A stretch of 27,197 nucleotides of DNA from Firmicutes bacterium UBA3738. Its GTDB lineage: Bacteria; Bacillota; Clostridia; Peptostreptococcales; Anaerovoracaceae. Within the stretch, counting starts at the first letter, position 1; the number at the start of each line of letters is the position of its first letter. Where the stretch lies: positions 1 to 27,197 of the forward strand of contig DFGY01000031.1 in NCBI GenBank assembly GCA_002372505.1, read 5' to 3'. Shown here in pieces: positions 6,650 to 13,620 of the stretch. The notes under the pieces are model-generated. The model made no database searches. It worked only from the letters and a program-made list of their open reading frames with translations, and was not told where the DNA came from. The position numbers and the translations under genes are program-made.

Positions 6650-7768
6650 ATGCAAAATGAAGAACGCAGTAAGGTTATAGTCAGAACCAGCATCATAGGT
6701 ATAATTTCAAACGTGTTTTTGGCGGCGGTAAAGGCAGTAATAGGTCTTGCCGCTAATTCAATTGCAGTTGTACTGGATGCGGTAAACAATTTATCCGATG
6801 CACTGTCGTCGGTCATAACAATTATCGGGGCTAAAATCGCAGGTAAGAAGCCTGACCGCAAGCACCCCTTAGGCCACGGCAGGGTGGAATACCTGTCGGC
6901 TATGATAGTTGCTGCAATCGTCCTTTACGCGGGAATTACGTCCCTCATTGAATCCGTAAAGAAAATTATTCACCCGGCCACGCCGGACTATAGCCCGGTG
7001 TCCCTCATAATTATTGCTATTGCGGTAGTTGTAAAAATAGTCCTGGGCAGATATGTAAAAGCCCAGGGTGAAAAAGTTGATTCCGGCTCCCTTATAGCAT
7101 CCGGTGCGGACGCTCAGTTCGATGCAATACTTTCAGCATCGGTTCTGGCATCGGCACTCATATTCATTTGGAAGGGAATATCTCTCGAAGCCTACGTAGG
7201 CGTGGTAATCGCCATTATCATTATAAAGGCCGGCATCGAGATGATAATGGAAACCATAAACGACCTACTGGGTCGCAGGGCAGATTCGGAAGTTACTTCG
7301 AAAATAAGAGCTATCCTTGTGGAAGAGCCGGAGGTCAGAGGTGCTTTTGATCTGTTCATAAACAACTACGGCCCAAACAAGGATTACGCCTCCGTTCACC
7401 TTGAACTTCCCGATACAATGACAGTGGAGGAAGTGGACGTACTCACAAGAAAGGTCCAGACGAAGGTATATGCGGAAACAGGCGTTATACTCACAGGCGT
7501 AGGGGTATATTCCTACAATACCAGCAACGATGAAGCGGCACACATCAGAAATCACGTGCAGGAAATGGTAATGGCCCATGAGTGGGCGCTGCAGATGCAC
7601 GGCTTCTTTGCGGATACGGAAAAGAAAACAATAAGGTTTGATGTAGTGCTGAGCTTTGACATTGAACGCTCCGAAGGAGTGGACATTATATACAACGAAG
7701 TCAAGGAAGCCTATCCGGACTACGTGGTAATGGTAATCGGCGATATCGACATCTCCGATGTGGAGTAA
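6650..7768 (+). CDS. Cation diffusion facilitator (CDF) family metal exporter, Mn-type motif pattern
   Basis: This is an integral membrane metal/proton antiporter of 372 aa, with about six membrane segments in residues 10-205 and a cytoplasmic domain after that. The transport-site motifs are N46xxxD50 in TM2 (DAVNNLSDALSS) and D154xxxD158 in TM5 (GADAQFDAILS), plus the family signature KHPLGHGRVEYLS (residues 71-83). Lack of the usual HxxxD pair argues against a classical zinc exporter. An N/DxxxD pattern is associated with manganese-type CDFs (family knowledge; specificity inferred). The C-terminal region is longer than the minimal CDF tail, with an added segment after residue ~285. The ATG follows the previous stop after 1 bp, with GAGAGAAAG as ribosome binding site. 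It is in the same unit as the two small ORFs. Confidence 0.88.
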   Translation: MQNEERSKVIVRTSIIGIISNVFLAAVKAVIGLAANSIAVVLDAVNNLSDALSSVITIIGAKIAGKKPDRKHPLGHGRVEYLSAMIVAAIVLYAGITSLIESVKKIIHPATPDYSPVSLIIIAIAVVVKIVLGRYVKAQGEKVDSGSLIASGADAQFDAILSASVLASALIFIWKGISLEAYVGVVIAIIIIKAGIEMIMETINDLLGRRADSEVTSKIRAILVEEPEVRGAFDLFINNYGPNKDYASVHLELPDTMTVEEVDVLTRKVQTKVYAETGVILTGVGVYSYNTSNDEAAHIRNHVQEMVMAHEWALQMHGFFADTEKKTIRFDVVLSFDIERSEGVDIIYNEVKEAYPDYVVMVIGDIDISDVE

Positions 7769-7808
7769 AAAACATGTCGAATAAAAAAATAGATTAAAAC
7801 CCTGTAAC

Positions 7809-7819
7809 TGTGGTATAAT
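7809..7819 (+). promoter_or_regulatory. Extended -10 promoter of fprA
   Basis: TGTGGTATAAT contains a perfect TATAAT preceded by TGG (TGn extended -10), 43 bp before the fprA start. No good -35 is seen (AGATTA at 17 bp). Confidence 0.7.
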
Positions 7820-7861
7820 TTCACGCAGGCAATAAAGAAAACGAAAAGGAGATTATGAGCA

Positions 7862-9013
7862 ATGGAAGTATCAAAGGATATCATTTATGTAGGAGTTAAC
7901 GATTACGATCTGGATCTTTTCGAAGGACAGTTCGTTACGCCAAACGGAATGGCATACAATTCATATGTTATTCTCGACGATAAAATCGCAGTAATGGATT
8001 CAGTAGGATATGAATTCGGCGATGAGTGGATTGAGAATGTAAAGAAGGCAACAGACGGCAGAGAGCCTGACTACCTGGTAGTTCAGCACATGGAGCCGGA
8101 CCACTCAGCAAACATGGTTGACTTTCTTAACACTTTCCCGGGAGCAAAAATCGTATCTAGCAAAAAGGCTTTCGGAATGATGATGCAGTTCTTCGGCAGC
8201 GACTTTGCAGACAAGCAGGTTGTCGTTAAAGAAGGAGACACTCTTGAGCTTGGTAATCACACTCTTAACTTCATCGGTGCGCCAATGGTTCACTGGCCGG
8301 AAGTAATTATGACATACGAGAGCACAGACAAGGTGCTCTTCTCCGCCGACGGATTCGGTAAATTCGGCGCAACGGACGCAGACGAAGACTGGGCCTGTGA
8401 AGCACGTCGTTACTACTTCGGTATCGTTGGTAAGTACGGACAGCAGGTACAGGCAGTACTTAAGAAGGCTGCAAACCTGGACATTCAGACAATCTGCCCG
8501 CTCCACGGACCGGTACTGAACGAAGACCTTGGATACTACCTTGGACTCTACGACACATGGTCATCCTACAAGCCTGAGACAGAAGGCGTATTCATTCCAT
8601 ATACATCGGTTTACGGCAACACGAAGAAGGCTGTAGACATGCTGGCTGAAAAGCTGGAAGCAAAAGGCGTAAAGGTTAGCGTAATGGACCTGGCCAGAGA
8701 AGACTGGGCAGAAGCCATTGAAGACGCTTTCAGATATGCCCGTGTTGTATTTGCAACAACAACATACAACAACGACGTATTCCCATTTACAAAAACACTT
8801 CTCGAGCACCTGGCTGTAAGAGGATATCAGAACAGAAAAATCGGTATCATCGAAAACAGCACATGGGCACCTGCAGTAGAGAAGGGTGTTAAGAAAATGC
8901 TGGAAGGCGGAAAAGATATCGAATTCTGTGAAACAGTAGTAAGCATTAAGTCAGCCATGGACGATGAGAACATTAAGCAGATAGAAATGCTTGCTGAAGA
9001 ACTTAGTAAGTAG
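7862..9013 (+). CDS. fprA: A-type flavoprotein / flavodiiron protein (O2 or NO reductase)
   Basis: This cytoplasmic four-electron O2-to-water (or NO) reductase protects strict anaerobes. The 383-aa protein has a metallo-beta-lactamase domain whose diiron ligands are all present: H76xE78xD80H81 (QHMEPDHS), H144 (VHWPE), D163 (SADGFG) and H215 (CPLHGP). It is followed by a flavodoxin domain with the FMN phosphate loop YTSVYGNT (247-254) and the TTTYNNDVFP loop. No rubredoxin or flavin-reductase domain is fused, so electrons must come from separate partners. The ribosome binding site AAAAGGAG lies before the ATG. Codons are strongly biased (AAG, GTA, CTG, AAC, GGA), as in abfD, suggesting high expression. 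It seems to be a single-gene unit with its own promoter. Confidence 0.95.
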   Translation: MEVSKDIIYVGVNDYDLDLFEGQFVTPNGMAYNSYVILDDKIAVMDSVGYEFGDEWIENVKKATDGREPDYLVVQHMEPDHSANMVDFLNTFPGAKIVSSKKAFGMMMQFFGSDFADKQVVVKEGDTLELGNHTLNFIGAPMVHWPEVIMTYESTDKVLFSADGFGKFGATDADEDWACEARRYYFGIVGKYGQQVQAVLKKAANLDIQTICPLHGPVLNEDLGYYLGLYDTWSSYKPETEGVFIPYTSVYGNTKKAVDMLAEKLEAKGVKVSVMDLAREDWAEAIEDAFRYARVVFATTTYNNDVFPFTKTLLEHLAVRGYQNRKIGIIENSTWAPAVEKGVKKMLEGGKDIEFCETVVSIKSAMDDENIKQIEMLAEELSK

Positions 9014-9058
9014 ACTATATAAGCTAGGTTAATAAGATATTTATGCTATAAGAACTAG

Positions 9059-9144
9059 TACGCTGTATAGCTTATAAGGGAACATCCGCAGTATCGCTAC
9101 ACGAGGGCCGGCGAGTGCGGTTCCTTAATAAGATATGCAGCGTA
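9059..9144 (+). ncRNA. Candidate structured RNA: long imperfect hairpin in the fprA-ABC intergenic region
   Basis: The 5' arm TACGCTGTATAGCTTATAAGG (nearly contiguous from 9059) pairs with the 3' arm ending at 9144. The helices are TACGCTG/CAGCGTA, a T-G wobble, ATA/TAT, CTTAT/ATAAG and AAGG/CCTT. They continue inward with AAC/GTT, CGCA/TGCG and TCGC/GCGA to a 13-nt loop (TACACGAGGGCCG). Bulges are mainly on the 5' side. The inner part is far richer in GC than its surroundings. I know no family that fits. A T6 run (9165-9170) lies 20 nt downstream but is not attached to the stem. Expression and strand are unproven; it could be the 3' UTR of fprA. Confidence 0.45.
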
Positions 9145-9163
9145 AATACATTAGAGATAAGAA

Positions 9164-9310
9164 CTTTTTTGTTGGAATAAAAAAAGCCAAAACTTGTCCC
9201 TATAGGCAAAATATATCCCTTTTCTTGTCAAGTTGGAACAGATTAGGATAAAAGTTGTCTCAGTGGAGCAATAATAAGTTAAAATTGTAGCAAAACACAT
9301 TTTGAAATCA
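9164..9310 (+). repeat. About five degenerate direct repeats at 30-31 bp period
   Basis: Units begin near 9164, 9194, 9225, 9255 and 9285, with spacings 30, 31, 30 and 30. The last four begin TTGT. The core is TTGTCnnnnTGGAnCAnA, clearest at 9225 and 9255; the first unit keeps GTTGGAATA, and the last is the weakest. The intervals are often closed by AAAA plus C or G. The region of 9014-9322 contains no gene. The repeats resemble the multiple terminal repeats of IS21-family elements, or a phased operator array. No transposase or helper ORF remains nearby. Confidence 0.5.
9255..9285 (+). promoter_or_regulatory. Weak candidate promoter of the ABC transporter gene
   Basis: TTGTCT (9255-9260) and TAAAAT (9280-9285), separated by 19 bp and lying inside the repeat array, 38 bp before the GTG start. 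The long spacing makes this uncertain. Confidence 0.3.
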
Positions 9311-9322
9311 AAGGTGCTAAAA

Positions 9323-11041
9323 GTGATTAAAACTCTTTTAACATATTTCAAACCTCATAGCAAAATTTTCGCACTCGACATGTTCTGCGCCGTAATGGTA
9401 GCAGCTGTAGATCTGGCCTTCCCGCTGGTATCCAGGAAGGCCATGTACGATCTGCTGCCAAGAAGCGCCTTTGGAGTGTTCTTCATTCTTATGTTCTCAG
9501 TGGCACTTTTCTATCTTCTAAGGTCTCTATGCTATTACATTATGACCTACTGGGGACATACATTCGGAATCAGAGTTGAGGCGGACATAAGGGCGGCGCT
9601 CTTTACTCATCTACAAGAACTGGACTTTGAATTTTACGATCGAAACCGTACCGGTAAGCTTATGAACAGGCTTACCGGAGATTTGTTTGAAATAACCGAG
9701 CTGGCTCACCACGGTCCCGAGGATCTGCTTATTTCCGTGCTGACCATAGTGGGCTCCCTTACATGTATGTTTGTAATCGAGTGGCGCCTTGCAATTGTGG
9801 TAGCCATTCTCATTCCCATATTCCTGATTATAGTCATGAGGAACAGAAGAGCCATGTCTGCCGCATCCATAAACGTTAAGCAGACTATGGCGGAAATCAA
9901 TTCGGAAATCGAGTCGAGAATATCCGGAATAAAAACATCAAAAGCCTTTGCCAACGAAGATGTGGATCAGGAAAAGTTCAACGATTCAAACGATGTGTTC
10001 AAAGGGGCAAAGAGCGACTATTACAAAGCCATGGGTCGCTTTAACGCCAGCCAAGAATTCTTTATGTGCATTATGCCCGTATCCGTAATAGCCATGGGTG
10101 GTTATCTGATTATGAAGGGCATGATGAATTACATCGATCTGATTACATTCACCCTGTTTGTAAATGCCTTCGTCACTCCCATCAGAAAACTGTCAAACTT
10201 CGCAGAGATATTTACAAACGGTACGGCAGGTCTTAAAAGATTTATGGAGGTAATGGCCATTGAGCCTCAGGTAAAGGAAAAGGAAGGAGCAAAGGTGCTG
10301 GACGTTACAGAAGGCGCCATTAAGCTTCAGAATGTATCCTTTGCATACAACGAAGTCGCTGACGTGCTTCACAATATTGACCTTGACGTGAGACCGGGAG
10401 AAACCGTTGCCATAGTCGGACACTCCGGCGGCGGAAAGACTACGCTATGTCAGCTCATTCCCAGATTCTACGATGTAACGGAAGGAGCTATTCTAATTGA
10501 CGGCAGCGATGTGAGAGACGTTACCAAGAAGTCCATCAGAGACAATATAGGCATAGTGCAGCAGGATGTATTTATATTCGCCGATACCATTCTTGAAAAC
10601 ATTCGCTACGGCAGACCGGAAGCATCCTACGAAGAGGTGGTGGAAGCGGCTAAAAGGGCAGAAATCTACGATGATATTATGGATATGCCCGACGGCTTTG
10701 ATACCTATGTAGGTGAAAGAGGAACGAAGCTCTCCGGCGGGCAGAAGCAGAGAGTCTCCATAGCGAGAATATTCTTAAAGGATCCTAAGATTCTAATTCT
10801 GGATGAAGCCACATCTGCGCTGGATACAGTAACGGAAGAGCGTATCCAAAGCAGCTTTGACGAGCTGGCAGTCGGCAGGACTACCATTATCATAGCTCAC
10901 AGACTGACAACCATCAGGAGCGCAGATAGAATCGTAGTCATTGAAGACGGCAGACTGGTGGAGCAGGGCACCCACGAAGAACTGGTGGAAAGAGGCGGAT
11001 CCTACGCTCAGCTTTACGATGTCAATAATAATAATTTATAG
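9323..11041 (+). CDS. ABC transporter, fused membrane and ATPase domains (half-transporter, exporter type)
   Basis: This multidrug/lipid-exporter-type half transporter of 572 aa should work as a homodimer, because no partner gene is adjacent. An ABC type I membrane domain with six hydrophobic segments (residues ~15-300) is followed by the ATPase. The ATPase shows Walker A GHSGGGKTT (366-374), the Q-loop region 'IGIVQQDVFIF', signature LSGGQ (470-474), Walker B LILLDE-type with Asp494/Glu495, and the H-loop 'IIAHRLTT'. I choose GTG at 9323: AAAGGTG lies 6 nt upstream and the product then begins MIKTLLTYFKP, the usual start of this subfamily. The TTG at 9302 would place the start within the upstream repeats without a ribosome binding site. 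Substrate unknown. Confidence 0.9.
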   Translation: MIKTLLTYFKPHSKIFALDMFCAVMVAAVDLAFPLVSRKAMYDLLPRSAFGVFFILMFSVALFYLLRSLCYYIMTYWGHTFGIRVEADIRAALFTHLQELDFEFYDRNRTGKLMNRLTGDLFEITELAHHGPEDLLISVLTIVGSLTCMFVIEWRLAIVVAILIPIFLIIVMRNRRAMSAASINVKQTMAEINSEIESRISGIKTSKAFANEDVDQEKFNDSNDVFKGAKSDYYKAMGRFNASQEFFMCIMPVSVIAMGGYLIMKGMMNYIDLITFTLFVNAFVTPIRKLSNFAEIFTNGTAGLKRFMEVMAIEPQVKEKEGAKVLDVTEGAIKLQNVSFAYNEVADVLHNIDLDVRPGETVAIVGHSGGGKTTLCQLIPRFYDVTEGAILIDGSDVRDVTKKSIRDNIGIVQQDVFIFADTILENIRYGRPEASYEEVVEAAKRAEIYDDIMDMPDGFDTYVGERGTKLSGGQKQRVSIARIFLKDPKILILDEATSALDTVTEERIQSSFDELAVGRTTIIIAHRLTTIRSADRIVVIEDGRLVEQGTHEELVERGGSYAQLYDVNNNNL

Positions 11042-11061
11042 TTAGAATTAATACCATTAAT

Positions 11062-11090
11062 TTTACAAATGACCGCCCCTATGGTAGCAT
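11062..11090 (+). promoter_or_regulatory. Promoter of abfD
   Basis: TTTACA (11062-11067), a 17-bp spacer and TAGCAT (11085-11090), with an extended TGG before the -10, 40 bp upstream of the abfD start. A short AT-only inverted repeat (AATTAAT/ATTAATT, 11046-11062) precedes it. Confidence 0.7.
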
Positions 11091-11130
11091 AAATAAAAAA
11101 GTTGTTTATGATCTTCAAGGAGGTAAGGTT

Positions 11131-12612
11131 ATGTTAATGACACCTGCGGAATATGTTGAAAGTCTAAGAAAGCTGAATACGAGAGTATATATGTTCGGAG
11201 AAAAGGTTGATAACTGGGTGGATCATCCCATTATCAGACCTTCTATTAATTGTGTTGCAATTACTTATGCCCTGGCACAGGACCCTCAGTACGAGGAAAT
11301 GATGACAGCAACTTCAAATCTTACAGGTGAGAAGATAAACAGATTCGGACACCTGCATCAGAGCACACAGGATCTGGTTAACAAAGTTAAGATGCAGAGA
11401 CTCTGCGGACAGAAGACGGCTTCCTGTTTCCAGAGATGCGTGGGAATGGATGCCTTTAACGCTGTTTATTCCACAACATTTGAGATAGATGAAAAGTGCG
11501 GTACAAACTATCACAAGAACTTTGTTGAATTCTTAAAGTACGTACAGGAAAAGGACCTGGTTGTAGACGGCGCAATGACAGACCCCAAGGGTGACAGAAG
11601 CAAGGGCCCCTCAGATCAGGCTGACCCGGATCTCTTCCTGAGAATCGTTGAAAGAAGAGAAGACGGTATCGTCGTAAGAGGAGCAAAGTGCCACCAGACA
11701 GGTTCCATTAACTCACACGAGCACATTATCATGCCGACAATCGCACTAAGCGAGGGTGACGAGGACTACGCAGTATCCTTCGCATGTCCGTCAGATGCAG
11801 AAGGCATTTACATGATATATGGTCGTCAGAGCTGCGACACAAGAAAGCTGGAAGAAGATGCCGACATCGATCTTGGCAACAAGAGATTCGGTGGCCAGGA
11901 AGTACTGGTTGTATTCGACGATGTATTCATTCCAAACGACCGCATCTTCCTCTGCGGCGAAACAGAGTTTGCAGGAATGATGGTTGAGCGTTTCGCAGGA
12001 TATCACAGACAGTCCTACGGCGGCTGCAAAGTAGGTGTAGGCGACGTTCTCATCGGAGCTGCAGGTCTTGCTGCCGACTACAATGGAGCAAACAAGGCTT
12101 CTCACGTCAAGGACAAGCTCATCGAAATGACACACCTGAACGAGACACTGTACGCCTGCGGCATCGCATGCTCCGCAGAGGGTGCGCCCACAAAGGCCGG
12201 CAACTATCAGATCGACCTGCTCCTGGCAAACGTATGTAAGCAGAATGTAACAAGATTCCCATACGAAATCGTAAGACTGGCTGAAGACATAGCCGGCGGA
12301 CTCATGGTAACGATGCCATCGGAAAAAGACTTTAAGTCCGACATGGTAGTAGGAAAGAACGGCGAGACCATCGGCGATGTATGCAACAAGTACTTTGCGG
12401 CAGCTCCCGTATGCACCACAGAGGAAAGAGCGCGCATACTGAGACTTATCGAAAATATTTGCCTGGGAACAGCAGCCGTTGGCTACAGAACAGAGTCTAT
12501 GCACGGCGCAGGTTCACCTCAGGCTCAGAGAATAATGATAGCAAGACAGGGCAACCTGGAGGCTAAGAAGGAACTGGCCAAGGTAATCGCAGGTATCAAT
12601 ACGGCTAAGTAA
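11131..12612 (+). CDS. abfD: 4-hydroxybutyryl-CoA dehydratase / vinylacetyl-CoA isomerase
   Basis: This enzyme converts 4-hydroxybutyryl-CoA to crotonyl-CoA with FAD and an oxygen-sensitive [4Fe-4S] cluster, feeding GABA- or succinate-derived carbon into butyrate formation. The 493-aa protein matches, from memory, the C. aminobutyricum enzyme almost throughout (start MLMTPAEYVESLRKLNTRVY). The cluster ligands fall at exactly the published numbering: Cys99 and Cys103 (ASCFQRCVG), His292 and Cys299 (YHRQSYGGCK). The ATG at 11131 follows AAGGAGGTAAGG. It has its own promoter and terminator, and no other GABA/succinate pathway gene is adjacent. Codon bias is strong, suggesting high expression. 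Related 4-hydroxyphenylacetate hydroxylases lack the Cys/His set. Confidence 0.97.
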   Translation: MLMTPAEYVESLRKLNTRVYMFGEKVDNWVDHPIIRPSINCVAITYALAQDPQYEEMMTATSNLTGEKINRFGHLHQSTQDLVNKVKMQRLCGQKTASCFQRCVGMDAFNAVYSTTFEIDEKCGTNYHKNFVEFLKYVQEKDLVVDGAMTDPKGDRSKGPSDQADPDLFLRIVERREDGIVVRGAKCHQTGSINSHEHIIMPTIALSEGDEDYAVSFACPSDAEGIYMIYGRQSCDTRKLEEDADIDLGNKRFGGQEVLVVFDDVFIPNDRIFLCGETEFAGMMVERFAGYHRQSYGGCKVGVGDVLIGAAGLAADYNGANKASHVKDKLIEMTHLNETLYACGIACSAEGAPTKAGNYQIDLLLANVCKQNVTRFPYEIVRLAEDIAGGLMVTMPSEKDFKSDMVVGKNGETIGDVCNKYFAAAPVCTTEERARILRLIENICLGTAAVGYRTESMHGAGSPQAQRIMIARQGNLEAKKELAKVIAGINTAK

Positions 12613-12626
12613 TCTCACAAGTGAGA
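12613..12626 (+). repeat. Short perfect inverted repeat after abfD
   Basis: TCTCAC-AA-GTGAGA begins at the base right after the stop codon. It is a tiny 6-bp hairpin ahead of the main terminator and may stabilise the mRNA end or help pausing. Confidence 0.5.
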
Positions 12627-12645
12627 CTCTTTGTGAATAAGTGAA

Positions 12646-12679
12646 AGAATTACGCCCGGAAGGGCGTAGTTCTTTTTTT
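12646..12679 (+). terminator. Rho-independent terminator of abfD
   Basis: AGAATTACGCCC and GGGCGTAGTTCT form a 12-position stem (one T/G wobble-type position) around a GGAA tetraloop, followed by seven T (12673-12679). The T-run overlaps the -35 box of the next promoter. Confidence 0.9.
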
Positions 12680-12706
12680 GAAAAAAGGGTAAAGATGTAG
12701 TATTAT
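12678..12706 (+). promoter_or_regulatory. Promoter of the DUF975-murE unit
   Basis: TTGAAA (12678-12683), exact 17-bp spacer, TATTAT (12701-12706), with TGTAG before the -10. This is the best -35/-10 pair in the window and lies 42 bp before the start codon. Confidence 0.8.
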
Positions 12707-12747
12707 GTCTGTGGCGTTTATGCCAAAGAAGGAAGGAGTTTTAAAAA

Positions 12748-13620
12748 ATGCAATTTAACGTAGACCCAAATTTAAATAATCAGTTTAACAACAGAAAGAG
12801 AATAATACTGGATACATGCAGTAATCTCAGGGCACTGGGCAGAGAGCACCTGAAGGGATACTGGCTTATGGGGGCTGTGGTCATGTTCCTTTTCACCCTT
12901 ATGCTCAGGCTGCCGGTAGCCATAATAGACGCACTCTTTGGAAGGACTGTCACTCTTAATCTTGGCAGGGATTTAAATCTTGGCGAAGCATATAAAGATG
13001 TAACCTATACAGTTACATCTTCGCCTATGTCCAATGTGTACGCCCTGCTGGTAATAGGAGCTCTGAGCTTTGGAATGACTCTGTTCATCATGAATGTGTA
13101 CAGAAGGAAGCAGGCCGGAGTCAGCGATCTCTTCCGTGGATTCGAGTTTTATGTCAGAGCCACGGGACTGTTCCTTTATCAGCTCCTGTTTATAATGCTG
13201 TGGTTCATGATTCCCCTTGTAGGCATTGTAACTGGAGTAATGGCATCAATAAGATACAGCATGGCATACTTCGTTATGCTTGACCATCCGGAATATACAA
13301 TTCCCATGTGCGTAAATGAGAGTAAAAGACTTATGTTCGGAAACAAGATGAAGTATTTCACTCTTCAGCTTTCATTTATTGGCTGGTTCATTCTCGCATC
13401 GGTTCCAGCTTTCATTCTGGGATTCATAGGAGCATGGATGACCTATCAGCCCGGATCCACAGGTGGAGCAATGGTGGTGTACGAGCTTGTTTCCATTTTG
13501 ATTATGGCAGGAATATATCCTGTAATGGCATATACCGAGTCTGCCTCTATGGCATTTTACGAAATACTTATCGGTAATGAAGAAGCTGAAGTTTACTATC
13601 CGGAGACACAGACAATATGA
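12748..13620 (+). CDS. DUF975-like integral membrane protein
   Basis: This 290-aa multi-pass membrane protein begins with a polar N-terminus (to ~residue 35). Hydrophobic segments follow at about 40-63, 95-113, 141-170, 205-228 and 242-262. The pattern 'LRALGREHLKGYW' near the start, 'GVSDLFRGFEFYVRATGLFLYQ' and 'PLVGIVTGVMASIRYSMAYFVMLDHPE' is typical of DUF975/glycerophosphoryl-diester-like membrane proteins of Firmicutes, whose function is unknown. The ribosome binding site AAGGAAGGAG precedes the ATG. Its stop overlaps the murE start (ATGA, 13617-13620), implying translational coupling and suggesting, by association only, an envelope role. Confidence 0.82.
   Translation: MQFNVDPNLNNQFNNRKRIILDTCSNLRALGREHLKGYWLMGAVVMFLFTLMLRLPVAIIDALFGRTVTLNLGRDLNLGEAYKDVTYTVTSSPMSNVYALLVIGALSFGMTLFIMNVYRRKQAGVSDLFRGFEFYVRATGLFLYQLLFIMLWFMIPLVGIVTGVMASIRYSMAYFVMLDHPEYTIPMCVNESKRLMFGNKMKYFTLQLSFIGWFILASVPAFILGFIGAWMTYQPGSTGGAMVVYELVSILIMAGIYPVMAYTESASMAFYEILIGNEEAEVYYPETQTI

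Noticed and set aside
7855..7899. ATG at 7855 upstream of fprA
   Set aside because: It is in another frame and stops after 14 codons. The ATG at 7862 opens the conserved protein.
9076..9126. Possible group II intron domain V or T-box (GTGCGGTTCC at the 3' side of the hairpin)
   Set aside because: The catalytic AGC triad and GNRA-type loop of domain V are missing, and no T-box specifier or antiterminator pattern is seen. No intron-encoded protein is nearby.
9194..9202. DnaA-box-like TTGTCCCTA
   Set aside because: It has only partial agreement with TTATCCACA, no cluster of good boxes and no origin context.
9164..9310. CRISPR-like spacing of the 30-bp repeats
   Set aside because: The units are degenerate and contiguous rather than identical repeats separated by unique spacers, and there are no cas genes.
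9151..9351. 66-aa minus-strand ORF across the intergenic repeats
   Set aside because: It has no ribosome binding site or recognisable domain, and it overlaps the start of the ABC transporter. It arises from the AT-rich repeat sequence.
11791..12504. 237-aa antisense ORF inside abfD
   Set aside because: abfD has full-length similarity and all cluster ligands. The antisense frame stays open because of abfD's biased codons. It has no start signals.
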